Source of the DNA: Dermatemys mawii
Taxonomy: Eukaryota; Chordata; Testudines; Dermatemydidae
DNA: 64,000 nt
Reading direction: 5' to 3'
Assembly (NCBI GenBank): GCA_007922305.1
Contig: ML677326.1
Coordinates: 54,988,785-55,052,784, forward strand
Part shown: positions 34,801 through 47,990 of the stretch, one piece after another
Numbering within the stretch: the first letter of the stretch is position 1
How the letters are laid out: the number at the start of each line of letters is the position of its first letter
Program-made: the position numbers and the translations under genes
The notes under the pieces: generated by a model
What the model saw: only the letters and a program-made list of their open reading frames with translations
Database searches by the model: none
Told to the model about the DNA's origin: nothing

Positions 34801-37800
34801 GGTTGCTCCAAAACACAGGTTAACAGCCAACAGCTGTAGCACATTATGCAAATTGCTGCTGCCCTACTAGGGGCACCAAATTTTCCCAACAAGACCAAAA
34901 CTAAGGGAGAGATTTTTTAAAAAAGTGACTAAGGGATTTAAAAGCACATAATACACGTGTCCTGTATTTTGGGACTTGTGCTCCTAAATCCCCTAAGCAG
35001 TTTTGAAAACCTTTTTTTAGCTGCTTTTCCCACACTTGGTAAATTTAGAATTGATAATGTACAAAGTCAGTGTCTCTTACATTTTAAAAAAATATAATGA
35101 CAGCCTAATGACAGGTAGTCACACCTTGAATTCCTTTATCTATTTGAAAAAACAACATGAAAACCTTTATTCCCCTTTGAGGAAACCTGCATTCATTTAT
35201 GTCAAAAAGAGGCCACTGAGATAAACAGAACTTCCAGTGCTAACATAGTGACAATTCTTGCCTTTGATTCGTTAAAAATATAGACAACTATATTATTAAA
35301 CTAATATCCCTTTTGGACATTGAAAGCAATGCTCAGTTTTCAAATCTCACGAGTTTCATTCAAGACAGAATGAAATCCTGACTTCACTGAAGTCAATGGC
35401 AAAGTTTCCCATGATTCAGTGGAGCCATGATTTCACCCAGAATACTTAAGTGTTCCCGATGAAGGGTAGGAAAGTGGTGTGGTGAGTCAGAAAGGGAGAG
35501 GCAGGCCCTAAGGCAAGTTGGATCTCAGTTTTGTGCATTGCAGGTCACAAAAACATCTATTGCAAAATAAATATCAGTGACTGTGAAACCTTAATCTAAA
35601 AACAACTTTATGTGGTACTATGAATAATACCAGTTTAATGACATTTAATAACTGCAAATGCATGTCTAGGATTCAGGAAATGACTGAAACAGAGTTCTCA
35701 AATGAGGTGCTCAAGTTATCTCCAGTACATGAAATAAATGGCAAATCATGTCAAAACTACTGCTCAATTTAATAATCTGTTCAAATGATGTATTGCCCTT
35801 GAATAGCAAAGACGATGCCCTGACTCTGTTGTCAGGGTCGCGGCAATTCAATACAGCATCATACGGAGCTTCCAATTGCTACCAATTTATAGTATGATTT
35901 TCACACAATGTGGTTTGGTGCCCTGACTACCATAGTGGTTGTATCTCCTAGAGAACATTAGCAGAACTCACTTGGGTTCAAAAATGGGAATGCCCCTGTT
36001 CACCCTCTATCTCCTAAGTAGGCAGTACTTACACTGGCTTTACTACACTTATTAGTGTGAGAGCACAATATGTCCTCAGATAATCTTTCAGACATCAGAA
36101 TCGACAGACTGAATGCCAAACAACGAGCCTCCTTTCATATTAACTGATATGCAGTAACTTAAAAGATCTTGTTCTTTGTGTGAAACATAAAGAAGGAAAA
36201 GGCCAGGTTAAAAGAAGTCAAGCACAGCCTGAATGAAACACGGAGAAAGCAGGGGACTGTGGATCACAGATTGACACTAACCTTGATGACAGAATTTGAG
36301 TCGTGCAGAAACTGTGCAGTATGCAATATGGGGCTGGGTAAATGTTATATTGCTTTTGAACAACATAAATATGAAAAACTGATGGTCTGAGATTGACTCA
36401 AAGTCATTAAGGATATGAAGCGGACCCTTCTAAAAAGACATCTGTCTCTCAGAGAGAAGAGAGTTACTCAGTCCTAAAACTTTGATGCTTTTTCATATAG
36501 GCTATTTGGCTTAATTTCAGAGTGTTTCACTTCTGGGATTTCCCACCACTGTTGTAAAGTGGTTCTGTCAAATCTACGAATTCTCAATGGGGGCCAGAAA
36601 GGAGTGGGTTTAGGCCCCATGACTTATCATAAGCGCAATGTCAGACAGACTTACTGAATGTTGATTAAGCCCTATAGCATAACCGAGCCAAACCTTAACA
36701 TTTAAATTTTGGATCAGGAAAAAGGGATGATGATTTTCCTGTAGGCTGTTGAAAGCAGGACCCATAAAGTCCAGATCAAATTTACTCATGGTCACCATTT
36801 TTTGATTCATTTTTTAAAAGACACATTCTCACAGACAATATTAAAAGTTTGAAATGATTGTAAATACACATTGGACCATAAATACTTTGAATCTATGTTT
36901 TAAAACTATAAAATCGTTCTTATGACAAATCTCACCCACCCCAGCACCATTTTTTACTTCACTGGACATGACTTCATGACTTCACTGCATGAAATTACAT
37001 TTCTTTTAACAGAAAGGAGTGTTTATGCACCATTTAATGGATAGTAGACATACCCATCACCTGGTAGCACATACTTGGCAATTCAGGACATAGTTGGAAG
37101 GGTTGAACTAAGCTGTTTTAATTTGCGTTTTTACCATGGTAGCAGCAAAAATGGTGTCACCCTCCTGTCTAGATACAAAACTAATAGTAATATACTCATT
37201 CTATACTAAGTCTCTCACAAGTCTATTATACAATTGCAATTTTGCATGCATTTCAAAGCACGATACCACATGGAGCACATACTCTTCCAACTACATAGGA
37301 CAGTGGCACAATTAATTCCCAAAGATGAGGCAACATCAAGGGTGATAAGGAGTTTGTTTCATTTACTTCTTCTCTGTCATGAACAGAGTTTGCCAAGACA
37401 TTTACCAGTCAAATTCCCAGCAGATGTGTTTGCAAAAAGAAGGCTGCACGCATCATTCACTAGTTAGGTATTAAGATGTTGGAGCTACAGATTATCTGAG
37501 GACTTCATTGTTTACCTTGTCTCATACTGGCACAGGCAAGCAGGTGTAAATCCTTTTCAAGTGCAAGTGGAGAAGGCAGTGAATGACAGTCCATCTTGGC
37601 ACAGATGTCCCATAAAAGATTCTTGACATGCACAGCCAGAGAGGTTTTTCTGGCTGCTCGATTCTTCTAAAGTAATAAGGAGCAGTCTGTTTTCCTCCTT
37701 TCAATTTCTAATTATAACAGCCATTGGCCTTTAAGTTTGTTCAAAGTCTCTGCAAGTGCCAACAAATTAATTAAAACTTTACAGGAATGGGAAAGTCAAA

Positions 37801-39239
37801 AAATATAGAATAGCAGGGAAAAAATCTTCAGCTCAGGTTAGTTTACAAATGGAACACATTGTTAGGTGAATGGGAGAGCCTTTGGGTCTCAGCTCCATTC
37901 TTTGGTGTTTGGGGATATTTTTTAATAGACAAAATAGATACACATAATACAGTTCAATGATTCATTTTAAAAACACCTTAATATCATTGTGATGCTGGCA
38001 GACCAGGTGCCAGCTCAAGGTCCTCACTGAATACTCACAAATGCACAGCTACAATATGTAAAAAAAAATGGTTTATTTTAAAATGGTATCAAGAGAAAGG
38101 GACCAAAAACTGACTAGATCTCTCCTCCTGGAGAATATCCTGGCATAACAGGGACCCCTGAAGCCTTAGGGGATCTCACCAAAAACCTTCAATTCACATG
38201 TAAAATCTTATAATCTGAGAACCCCAAGAAGTCCTCTAGCAAAATCAGGGAGGATTAGAATTGACATTACTAAAGTTATTTAAAAAAAGACAGAAAGTCA
38301 ACCCTTCCTTACAAATCATAATAAAAAAGAAAAAACAATCTTTTGTACCTCTCCTTTAAGGTGAAAGATGTAAAATGCCAGTGCAATTTTTCCAACAAGA
38401 CAAATAAATTATATGCCTTTTCTACAGCCTATGTGTATTTATATATTTCTAATACATATAGCAACCTGTCACCACGAAGTAAGCGTGCATTAGTAGGCTA
38501 TGGGCGTTCTTCCCCAATATGTTAAGAGGAAAACACCTGAAGGCAGAATGCCTCTGAGAAGTGCACCTGCAACCTGCTGCCACATACCCCAGCATGGTAT
38601 AATAATATTAAAGTATGGCTCCTTATTTCCTTTTTGTTTAAACTTCAGCTGTGATACCACTAACCAAAGCCAACTAGAAATCAGATCATAGATTGGGACA
38701 AGATGGGCCAATTTTTTTAGTAAAAGAACCCCACTCATTTTTGCATATTTATATTTGCATGTGCAAATCTGACCGGACAAAATACTGTAGGTATCTAATG
38801 AATACCTAATTTATGCATGCAATTTGTAATTACACATTTAAAAATGTGCACTGACCTCAGGCCTCCCTTGTTAAAAATCAGATTCTCAAAGCCATCCTGT
38901 GATATGCTGTAATGACTATCTGGTCTTTCTGAACTTCCTGTCCTTGTTGTTTATGCACATGATGGTGCACAGAAGATTATAAGGGATTATACCAGGAATA
39001 GCCATAGACATCAGACATGTCAGTTTCTTATTTTAGTGTCTGTTTCATGGATCATTCCAATAACTACAAGCTCCCTTAATGACACCACTAGTAATAGGAG
39101 CCAAACCTCTTTTCATAAAGGCTTTGATATAATGTAAAAAGTTTCAGTAACTTTATATGAAATTCAGTGTTCTACCAAACTGCTTTGCAATAAAGATGGA
39201 ACATGCTGTTAAATTTGGTGTAGCCTGGGTATTCCTTAC

Positions 39240-39461
39240 CTCCCCCCAGGCAGCAGGTGGGGGCTCCACAGGAGGGTAATATTTAGGGACATCCCATGCC
39301 ACTGCAGCCATGAACCACCTGAAATCCTTGCACTGAAGGTGCTTGCGTAGCTCCTTCTGGGCCGAGATATCTCCTGTTGAAAGATGCCTGTACTCAGGCC
39401 GCCGCTGATAAACATACTCTGCAAACTCATCCATCCATGTCTCCGCCACACGCTTCAGATT
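39240..39461 (-). CDS. GALNTL6: GALNTL6 internal exon: catalytic domain end and linker (74 codons)
   Basis: Seventy-four codons on the minus strand, beginning [19 protein letters not shown] and ending PPPAAWGE. The acceptor reads ctacacag and the donor GTAAGG, with phase 0 at both ends, so it joins directly to the exons at 58176-58283 and 29406-29522. The WMDE(F/Y) segment followed by Y-x-x-R-P is the usual C-terminal end of the GalNAc-T catalytic domain. The exon also contains [20 protein letters not shown] and the [15 protein letters not shown] stretch that leads into the lectin domain. The open frame runs on past the donor into the intron (to about 39153), but the GTAAGG site and the perfect continuation in the next exon (IRNVAANLC) fix the end here. 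Intact, with no stops or frameshifts. The match to GALNTL6 over GALNT10 is clear in the AETWMDEF and ISAQKELRK segments. Confidence 0.96.
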
Positions 39462-40437
39462 CTGTGTAGCAGAAAGAACGAGTCATTAACCTGTCCATGC
39501 TTTGACCAGATGATATATTTGAAGTAAAAAAACCCAACTCTGACTTGTAATCTTATTATGCTTTGGATGGTGGTGTACTAAATAAATAGTAAACCTCTTT
39601 GGAATTAAACACTGTTAGGAACATGATTTAATTAGACGGATGCCTTAACGCAGTTTGTTTTTTTAGTACTTCAAGTGCAATTGTTGAATGGGGATTTAAT
39701 TAACCAGATACAGTAAAAATTCAGCTAATTATTTCAACTAGAATCTCACTGTGAAGTTCCCATTTTTTACTTGATTGCTAATGTTGTTTTTCTATAGTTT
39801 TGATGCAGCTGAATTTTGAAATTCGAGTTTTGCTTTGTATAGTAAATTATAATACAGAATCCAAGTGTTCAACAATGCAGTTCCTCCAGGACTCCAAAAT
39901 ATCGCCAATCTTTCAGAAGCCAGAGTAACATATCTGCAAGGAAACGCTTAGTAACAAGACTGCTTAGGCTCCCTAGTTACACACAACTAACTGGGCATTA
40001 TTAATATATTCAGAAGGCAAGATGAATTCTGAATACAGAACATTACATAAACTACTAATGCCTGTAACCAGTGATGTTGCATAGATGGATGAGCTTAGAA
40101 TAGTCAACAGAGCAATGAAGCCACTTTCTTTCCTTGCATGGGTGTTTGCTCAGATAGCTTGGAGTGAGTTGAAGACTGCTATTAGCAAACATCTCCAACC
40201 AGATGGAGAGGGCTCTGAATTACTACTGAGAAGTCTTTCCCAGGTGTCTGGCTGGTGCGTTTTATCTATAATTCAGGATCTAACGGATCACCATATTTGG
40301 GATTGGAAGAAATTTTCTCCCAGGTCAGATTGGCAGAGATCTTGGGGTTTTTCATCTTCCTCTGCAGCATGAGGCATGAATCACTTGCAGGTTTAAACTA
40401 GAGTAAATGGTCGATTATTTTTTGAGTGGGTTGTATC

Positions 40438-40454
40438 TTTTTTTTTTTTTTTTT
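40438..40454. repeat. Poly-T run (17)
   Basis: Uninterrupted T17 in intron; possibly a decayed retrotransposon tail. Confidence 0.9.
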
Positions 40455-40739
40455 GCTATTTCATAAAGCTCTCTGATCATGTTGGTGCATGACACCACTG
40501 GTTCCAGTACATTTAGGTAGGCAAGGGATTAAGTACGTACTATTACAGTTTGTTGCCTCAAGGTCTAAAATAAGTACTATTATGGCAACACATTATACAG
40601 ACTTGTTGTCTAACTTTGCATGCTAAAATATATAATAAAAACCATGGGCAATGACAGGTAAGTTGTGGGCCAAACCACTGAGATGTTAAACACTTTCTGA
40701 GGCTCCAAGTGTCCTAAATACACTCCATTGGGTGTTGTG

Positions 40740-41350
40740 CCTATTGAGCACCTTATTATTCATCCTGTTCTTTCTGCATCTTAAACTTCTGTTTGCTTTT
40801 CTATCATTCCATGCTGAGCAGTAGCCTTCGTTCAGCTGTTCCCTACGATACCCAAGTCTTTTCCTTTGTTATTTAGTTTAGAACCCAGTAAACAGTATGA
40901 GTAGTTCAAATGATTCCTTCCAATGTGCATTATCTTGCATTGTCAGCATTCATCATGTTGCCTATTCACCTGGCATTGTTACATGCCTCATAAGTTTCTC
41001 TCTGTTTTCTTTAATCTTGACTATCAGGAATAATTTTGTCTTCTGCAATTTTCATACCTTTGCCTCCTTTTTCATATAATTAATAATGTTAAACACCAGT
41101 CCTAGCATGAAACCTTGTGGTAACCTGGTTTTAATCTCCCAGGATGAAAGCTGACCATTTATTCCTATATTTTGTTTAACCAGTTTCTCAACTTATGACC
41201 ATTTAATTTTTTTAAAACAATTTTGAGTGACAAACATTGACAGAGACTTTTGTGAAAGTCCAAATAAAATATATCATCTGGTTCTCCTTTATCGATTGTT
41301 TTGACAGATTCAGAAAGAAGTCTTACAGATTAAGGCAGCAACAGATACAA
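40740..41350 (-). repeat. Old CR1-type LINE fragment, minus strand
   Basis: The reverse complement contains wording for the reverse-transcriptase stretch around DDIF(Y/H)LDF-HKSL (41250-41290) and, further left, the region corresponding to ACTTGGGTATCG...TGCTCAGCATGG. More decayed than the other CR1 copies, with several internal losses. Confidence 0.6.
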
Positions 41351-44300
41351 CCAAACCCCACAAAGTTTATATTCTCTATTCAGCATTGGGTATGGACTCA
41401 ATACATTTAGCTCTCTCCCTCACACACTAATGTGCATCTTCACAGATGCCCCTTTTTCTAGAACTTTCTCTAATTGTTTTTAATTTTTGTTCTCTATCAA
41501 TTTAAAAACTACACTTCCACAGCTGTCCAACACAAAACAAAAATACCATATAGATACATCACATTGGGTGACATTTTGACTCTAAAGGAATCTTCTAGCC
41601 TTGCTTGTAAAAACAAGATCCTCAAACCATATAATGTTCTGTTTATAGAATGCTAGAGCTGCAAAATGCTGATATGTTCTGTAATAAGACAGGACAATAT
41701 ACATCTGAAAATCAGCAACAGAAAGTAATGTATCCTTTCAGAATTGTCTCTGCATATTTGTGAGCCTGATTCCTATTCTGATTTGCTTTCAAGATTCATT
41801 TGAAAACCACTCTCCTGAATTTTATTAATTTAGTTTGCTTAAGGCTACTGCACAAACCTAGATATCTCAGAACTAATAAGGCTTCTCTGAATACAAAGGT
41901 AGCGAGATACAGCACAAATGAAGTACATTCGGCTGGTGCTATAAGTTACTATGTGCTTTGTCTCTGTGAAGCAAACACATTAAAACCTGAAGAAGGGGGT
42001 ATGTGCAATTAAGGGAGTTTAAGAAATCACAACACTGAAGTCCCTGTTCTGAATGACTTGTGCCCATACAAGGTTGACTTTTGTTGCTATTTCTTGGAAA
42101 CAAAGCAAAACAGTTCTCCTGGGTAATTTACATGAAATTAGCTTTCAGTAGTAAGGGAACTGGATGTCGCCATGACAAAAGGAAATATAAATCTGATATA
42201 AAAATGACATCTACAAAGGCAATATGACTCTCTTTGAGGGAACATTATAACATGGAAATCTCCCAACCATGTGAGAATACTTTTTGCCCTTGCCTGTGTA
42301 GACCGAGCCAAACTAGGTTTTAACCACATTAATCAGAAGAGGCAAAATCATGAGTGCTGATATAACCTTTACAGTAGCACATCATCCCTTCACATATTCT
42401 GTTTATCCCACATGTTTTAATGGAAAACTATTTTAGATGTGTTTTAGAGTTTTAAAAGCAGTATGATACTATTTAAAAGAAGATATTCTATCCGATCATT
42501 GATTTAGTACCATGAGTCCTACTGTACAGGACATCAAGGAAGAGGAAACTGATAAATAACTGTAGCAGGGGCTTACTTCTTCAGTAGTAAATGTAGCTAC
42601 TGCCTCATTTACCCCTTCCTTTGTAGAGTAGTCTAGATCTCTGGCTTAACTAAAAATAATTCATCTCTTCTGGAGCAACAAGAGTCCAACAAAATAAAAG
42701 TCCATTAAACCTCCACTTGGTGCAGGGGCTCACAAACAGTCCTTCACCAAGACAAATTGTCATCCTTCCATGCACAGGCTCCTTTTTAACCTTTACTATT
42801 CGACTTTTTCACAGCTTTTTGGTGCAAAACCACAAGCAGTGAATTTCTTAAGAGGATCACCCAATCTTTTAAGATCTTTCTCTACCTTCCCACCAAGCCT
42901 CTGGCTTTCTAGCCCACATCATCAACCTTTCCTCAAGATACTTTACCCAACTCTTTGACTGTTGTCTTTGTAAGTCTCTTTTCCAGCTCTTTCAAAACCC
43001 CTCCCAGGCACCTTGTCTGGAGAGACCCAACAGTTTGCCCTATTACCTTCTATTCTGTCTCTGAAATGGCAAAATCGTATCTTTCTGTCATCCTTCCCAG
43101 AATGCATTGTTCCCCAACCTATCATGCCCCCTACTATTACAATAAACCCCAGAATACCTTGATTTTGGACTGAACCTGAAACAGAGCCAGAGCTTGATCT
43201 TGAACACCACTTAACGGGCCAGAGACACCAATACATTTTAGAAATTTCTAAAAGTGCCTAAAGGAGCCTTTCCTTACATAATAATGTCCAACATTGAGAT
43301 GCTCAAGGTACTGACTTGGCCCAAGATTCGCAGAAGTGGGTATGGGGACATTGGGACTCCTTAGCTGAACAAGCAGGATGGCAGCTCATCATACTCTTGA
43401 CATCTTCCTACAGCTTATCAGAACCCCCTGAGAAGCCTCTCTATTTATATCACCATCATATCTGAGGACATAATAGGAATTTTAACACTCCTTCTGACAT
43501 TCCTTCCTTGGTACTTAATAACTTTTAATATATAGTTACATCCTTTCATCTTCAATTTTGTAAGCAATGGACAATTTTTGGACTAATTCAAAAGTTTTCA
43601 GATGTCGGTTTAAAGATATAGGACATAGAAAATAGGTGTTAATGCCTCCTTATTACATTTTAGTTTTAACATGACTTACCCAAGAGATTTCCAATGATAT
43701 TAAATTGAGAGGAGATTGAAAAGTATATCTTTTAGTGGGGAAGAGGCAACATTGGGCTTACAAAAGAAAAGTAGAATGCAACCTTAACCATGGACCAGTT
43801 GTTGCTCCACAATATTTGAACCATTTCCCTTTAAAATACACAGAATTTCACAAAATACTGACTAGCTAGCTACAAAGCTTCAGACTAAGAGAATCTAGAC
43901 CTTTTAGTGTAAGTGTAAAGAACTTTATTTCCTGGACTGAACTATCAATATGAAGCTCTTTCTGAAGTAGTCAATTACAATATTCAAATAATACAAACCA
44001 GCTTCCTCATAGTTTCACTGCTCTGAAGGAGATTTGTTGAATCAAATAATCTTGAGCTCACTATCCTGGTTATCTCTACATATGCTGACAATATAGCCTT
44101 AATAATTACCACACAACTTTTGGTTTAAAGGAATAAAGTCCAATGCTGAAAAACATGTTCAAGTAGTAGTCACTCTTAGTACATGCCTTGAATGCAGTAA
44201 TGTATGTTTGCTCTTATGAAAACTAAAGTAAGCTCCCACCATATATTAAAAAAGTTACACAAATGGTTTATTTGTAAATGTTTATAATACATATATTAGG

Positions 44301-44666
44301 GTCTTATCCAAGCAAAAAATATTTGTGCCCTTCCAAAATGCATGAGCTTTGGAAAGTGGTAGATTCTGGTTCTGTGGTTGACTAATATATTGGAAGGTAA
44401 ATTGACCACGTGGCAGCTCTCAAAAAACCCAAAGCTTTTCTGCAGCTGAAAGCTTTTCAGAGCAGCCCAGCAGGAGAACATATATCAATGATTACCCACC
44501 CGCCTTTCAGTGCTCCGCTTCTCTGGACTTTCACCTTTGCTTATCTCACCTGCAATAACCTCACCAAGAAATAATCCAGCTCTAGACTGGAGTAACCCAC
44601 CATATGGCTGCTGGTGGGAAACCATGAAACTTGGTTAAATCAAACTTTTTCTTAAAAAAATAAAAA

Positions 44667-44693
44667 AGAGAGAGAGAAAGAGAGAAAGAGAGG
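44667..44693. repeat. (GA)n-rich run
   Basis: Imperfect GAGA array with AAAG interruptions, preceded by A-runs. Confidence 0.9.
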
Positions 44694-47020
44694 ATTTAAT
44701 AGTGGGAGCACTGACTGGACAAGGGGTGGGCAACAGGTATTCCCTCCTCTCACGTACTGTAGGGCTGTGTTACTTGGGAATCATTTCCAGCCAATGCTCC
44801 CATTAAAAATGGGGGTTTTAAGAAGTTATAATTTTAAGATAGGCTTTTTTTTAAAAAAACCCACAACATTAGCATTGTTTCATGTACCACATGCTGGGTA
44901 TTAACACGAGAAGACTCCATGGTTCTAAAACTAAATTGGACATTTTATTAAGAGAACTATCCTAGCTGTGTGCATACAAACTGACCACCTGGTGCCTTCT
45001 TCCCTCCTGCAACCTGTGCTCCTCGCTCCATGTTCAATGCTTGTAGAAACCAGCATGGATCTGGGGTTTCCTGACAGGGACAAAATTTGCTTGTTCTATA
45101 CCAAATTAAACATGTGTTTGCTATTTTTTAAACACAAAAAAGTTAAAGCATTTAAAACAAAAAATAAATAACTTCACATAAATCATTATGTCTCCCTTAG
45201 TCCCTCTCCTCCTCTTTATATAGTTGTTTAAATGGAAACTCCGTGTGACAGTGTCTCAAATGGCATCAAATATCTTTGTCGAGAAAAGTCAGTTCTGGGT
45301 GGCATGGTAGATCTCAGATCCTCAACTTCTATTATTACAGTGTGATCTTGTCTCCTACAAAAAATACCTAGGGGGAGGGAGTAAATAATAGCAAAAGAAA
45401 GGAAAATGAAGCTTTTGTCTCTGGGTTGTAGGTCAGCTACTGGAAAAACACGATACAGCACACAGCATTATTTTCAGCATGCCAAACTGATCACAGAAAA
45501 GTGTTGCTAGGTTAGATTTGACCTGTCTTTTAAGCTAGACTCAATAAGGAAAGCAAATATAGAAAGATTTTAAAAAAAGACATAGGAGAAATAAAATGAG
45601 GTTGGGAATTGACATGTCAGGCAGGGAAGCGGCAAGAATCTTAGGCTTACATCTCAGGAGTTTCTCACGGCACAGCCACAAAGATAACAATGTCATCTGG
45701 GTCTCTCTCCTTGTCATGTCTGGTCAGAACAACTTTCTGGATAAGGGTGAAGAACGCTCAGTGGCGTCATGGTACATACATATGTGCTTGTGTGTGATGG
45801 AGACAGTTGTAATCATGCAGCTGACTGATGTCTCCAAAAGTGTTAGCAATCTCACTCCAATGAATTTGAGCAATCAAAGCAAAGTATCCAGTTGTCCCAT
45901 GCATGAACCTCATCTTGTTTTAAATTACACTTTGTTGCTACAACTCTTACCTCACTAGGAGCATTGAAAACCCTTATTCACCAGTTCTTTTAATTTAGGC
46001 AAACTAACTTCAAATTATTTTGTGACTCTGTTCTATGCTTTTTTTAAAATAACAATAATTTTAAATAACATGTTTGTTAAGTTAAAATTACTTTCTCCCT
46101 TTCACTTTCTTTGGACAATTCAGGACTTCAGCACAAGGTAGAGTTCAACACAGTTGCAGAGAGAGATAAATGTGCACTTTCTCACTCAATTGCTATTCTT
46201 GGTGAAATCTTTGGGCCATTTTCAGTTCCTGTTTTTTTTTCTTATGTGGCTGACAGATTAATCTCTCCCACCAAATGCCCTAAACCTCTTCATTAAACAT
46301 GTTTAGGGAGTCCTGTGTGACATTATGATTATGGTGATTTGGGCAACTCAGCTGGGCAAAAGCAGACTTTATTCTCGGGAATGGAACGACTGCTTAACAG
46401 CTGGGGCTTCACAGCACAACAGGCTGGTAAAGATTCCAGAGAAGCAAAGTTTAAATGGATCAGTTCTTAACAGGAATATTATAGTTCTCTGTTTTAGAGA
46501 CAGGGATGGCACGCCAGATTGGAATGACAGTATTTATGAGCAAAACACAGAATCCTCCATGGCACATGAAACTTCATGGTTCTGTCCTATGGATTTTTTT
46601 CAGTTGACTTTTTAGACAGTTGTTAAATTATCATAAAAATACTATTTCTGCTTGCAATTTCTCCAGCTATTAGGCAGAAAATGGTTTTTCCCCTCCCTGT
46701 AAAGCAGTACAATGCTTTTATTATTTGTGCCATTTCACCTTTGTAACCCATTTCTTCTTCTTTGTGCCTACCTCACTCTCTGCACATACACCAGCCTGAT
46801 TCCCAATCCATGCACTTTGGTTTTGTCAATATTAAGCCACTGTATCATATTTGGGTCCTGTAACCAGTTCCTGTTGCTCTATTGACAATCTGAACATTTT
46901 CCAGGAAGCTGGCAGTCACAAACAGGACCTCCTTGAAGCAGATTGCGTATCTTACTACAATAGGCTTTTCTTTCATTGGCTATTTATCCTAGACCCTAGT
47001 TTTAGTTTGTGTCAACAAAG

Positions 47021-47242
47021 TCAGAGGGGTAGCCGCGTTAGTCTGGAATTGCAGAAGTAACAAAGAGTCCTGTGGCACCTTAAAGACTAACTAAAGTATT
47101 AGAGCATAAGCTTTCGTGGGCTAATACCCACTTCATCAGATACACTGCATGCACCCAACAAAGTGGGTATTAGCCCACGAAAGCTTATGCTCTAATACTT
47201 TAGTTAGTCTTTAAGGTGCCACAGGACTCTTTGTTACTTCTG
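47021..47242. mobile_element. Palindromic retro-inserted element, copy 2
   Basis: Same design as 28623-28835. The head TCAGAGGGGTAGCCGCGTTA is followed by arms of about 85-90 bp from CAGAAGTAACAAAGAG to CTCTTTGTTACTTCTG, separated by a ~25-base loop (ATACACTGCATGCACCCAAC). TGTCAACA occurs at 47010-47017 and 47241-47248, giving an 8-bp direct repeat. Confidence 0.75.
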
Positions 47243-47844
47243 TCAACAGTATGTCAATCACCATAGTACACAGGCACTCCTTCACTCAGGAATTCTCTGC
47301 AGCTCTGAAATCAGTGCCTTGGATTAGAGTTGGAAGCCATAGTGCAGAATGAGAGGTGCTGCATTTCACTTGTGAAATAAAACAGAATCTGACTCTTAAA
47401 TTCATTAAAAATCTCATGGCACTTTTTGCAAGAAAACAGATACTAACCCCTCTTCCATCCTAAATACTGTGGTAGTGCTGCTGCTGGAAAGTAGATGCCA
47501 TGTTTCTTTCCAGAAATGTTTGTGTTTCATTCAGATAGGATTAGTGATATATAGTAATCGCATTACTAGAAGGGTAAGGAGCTAGAAACTCAAGCTGCTT
47601 TCTGTATGCTGGTGAAAGTCATTGTGCCACGTGACTTTACTGCCTCTATACATGGCTATTAATATCCTCTGTTATTTTTATTCACCTTCAGTTGCATGCT
47701 GTAACCATATCTTGCAATGAAAATCGTGTAAGCACTATGCAGTACACGCAGAGTTTGAATACAGACTGTTATTTACCCCTTCTATTCTCCATGCCATGAA
47801 GCAGTGACAGTTTAGCAACACTTCCTTAAAATGGGCAAATATTT

Positions 47845-47990
47845 TGATGCCCATTTTAAAGAAGGGCATAATGAGCCACAGTGAGGCTAAATGACTTACC
47901 ACCGTTCACAGCAGGGGAGTGGCAGAGCTAGGGATAGAATCCAGGAATCCAGACTTCCAGTATGTTTCTCTAGCTACTAGACAACATTGC
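47845..47990 (-). repeat. MIR/CORE-type repeat fragment, minus strand
   Basis: Contains GTGAGGCTAAATGACTTACC, GGCAGAGCTAGGGATAGAAT and CCAGACTTCC...CTACTAGACAACA. This is the reverse-strand order of the common 'not-yet-paired' core of MIR-like amniote SINEs. Confidence 0.5.

Larger units (their letters stand above)
29523..39239 (-). other. GALNTL6: GALNTL6 intron of 9,717 bp between exons 39240-39461 and 29406-29522
   Basis: Starts GTAAGG and ends ttttgcag. The right-hand part, about 31.9-39.2 kb, is notably poor in recognisable repeats. The left-hand part holds the MIR/hAT/inner-element nest at 30.5-31.9 kb. No open frame on either strand resembles a known protein. Confidence 0.9.

Noticed and set aside
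45596..45958. 120-codon plus-strand open frame
   Set aside because: No protein family resemblance, no splice context, and composition like the surrounding intron.
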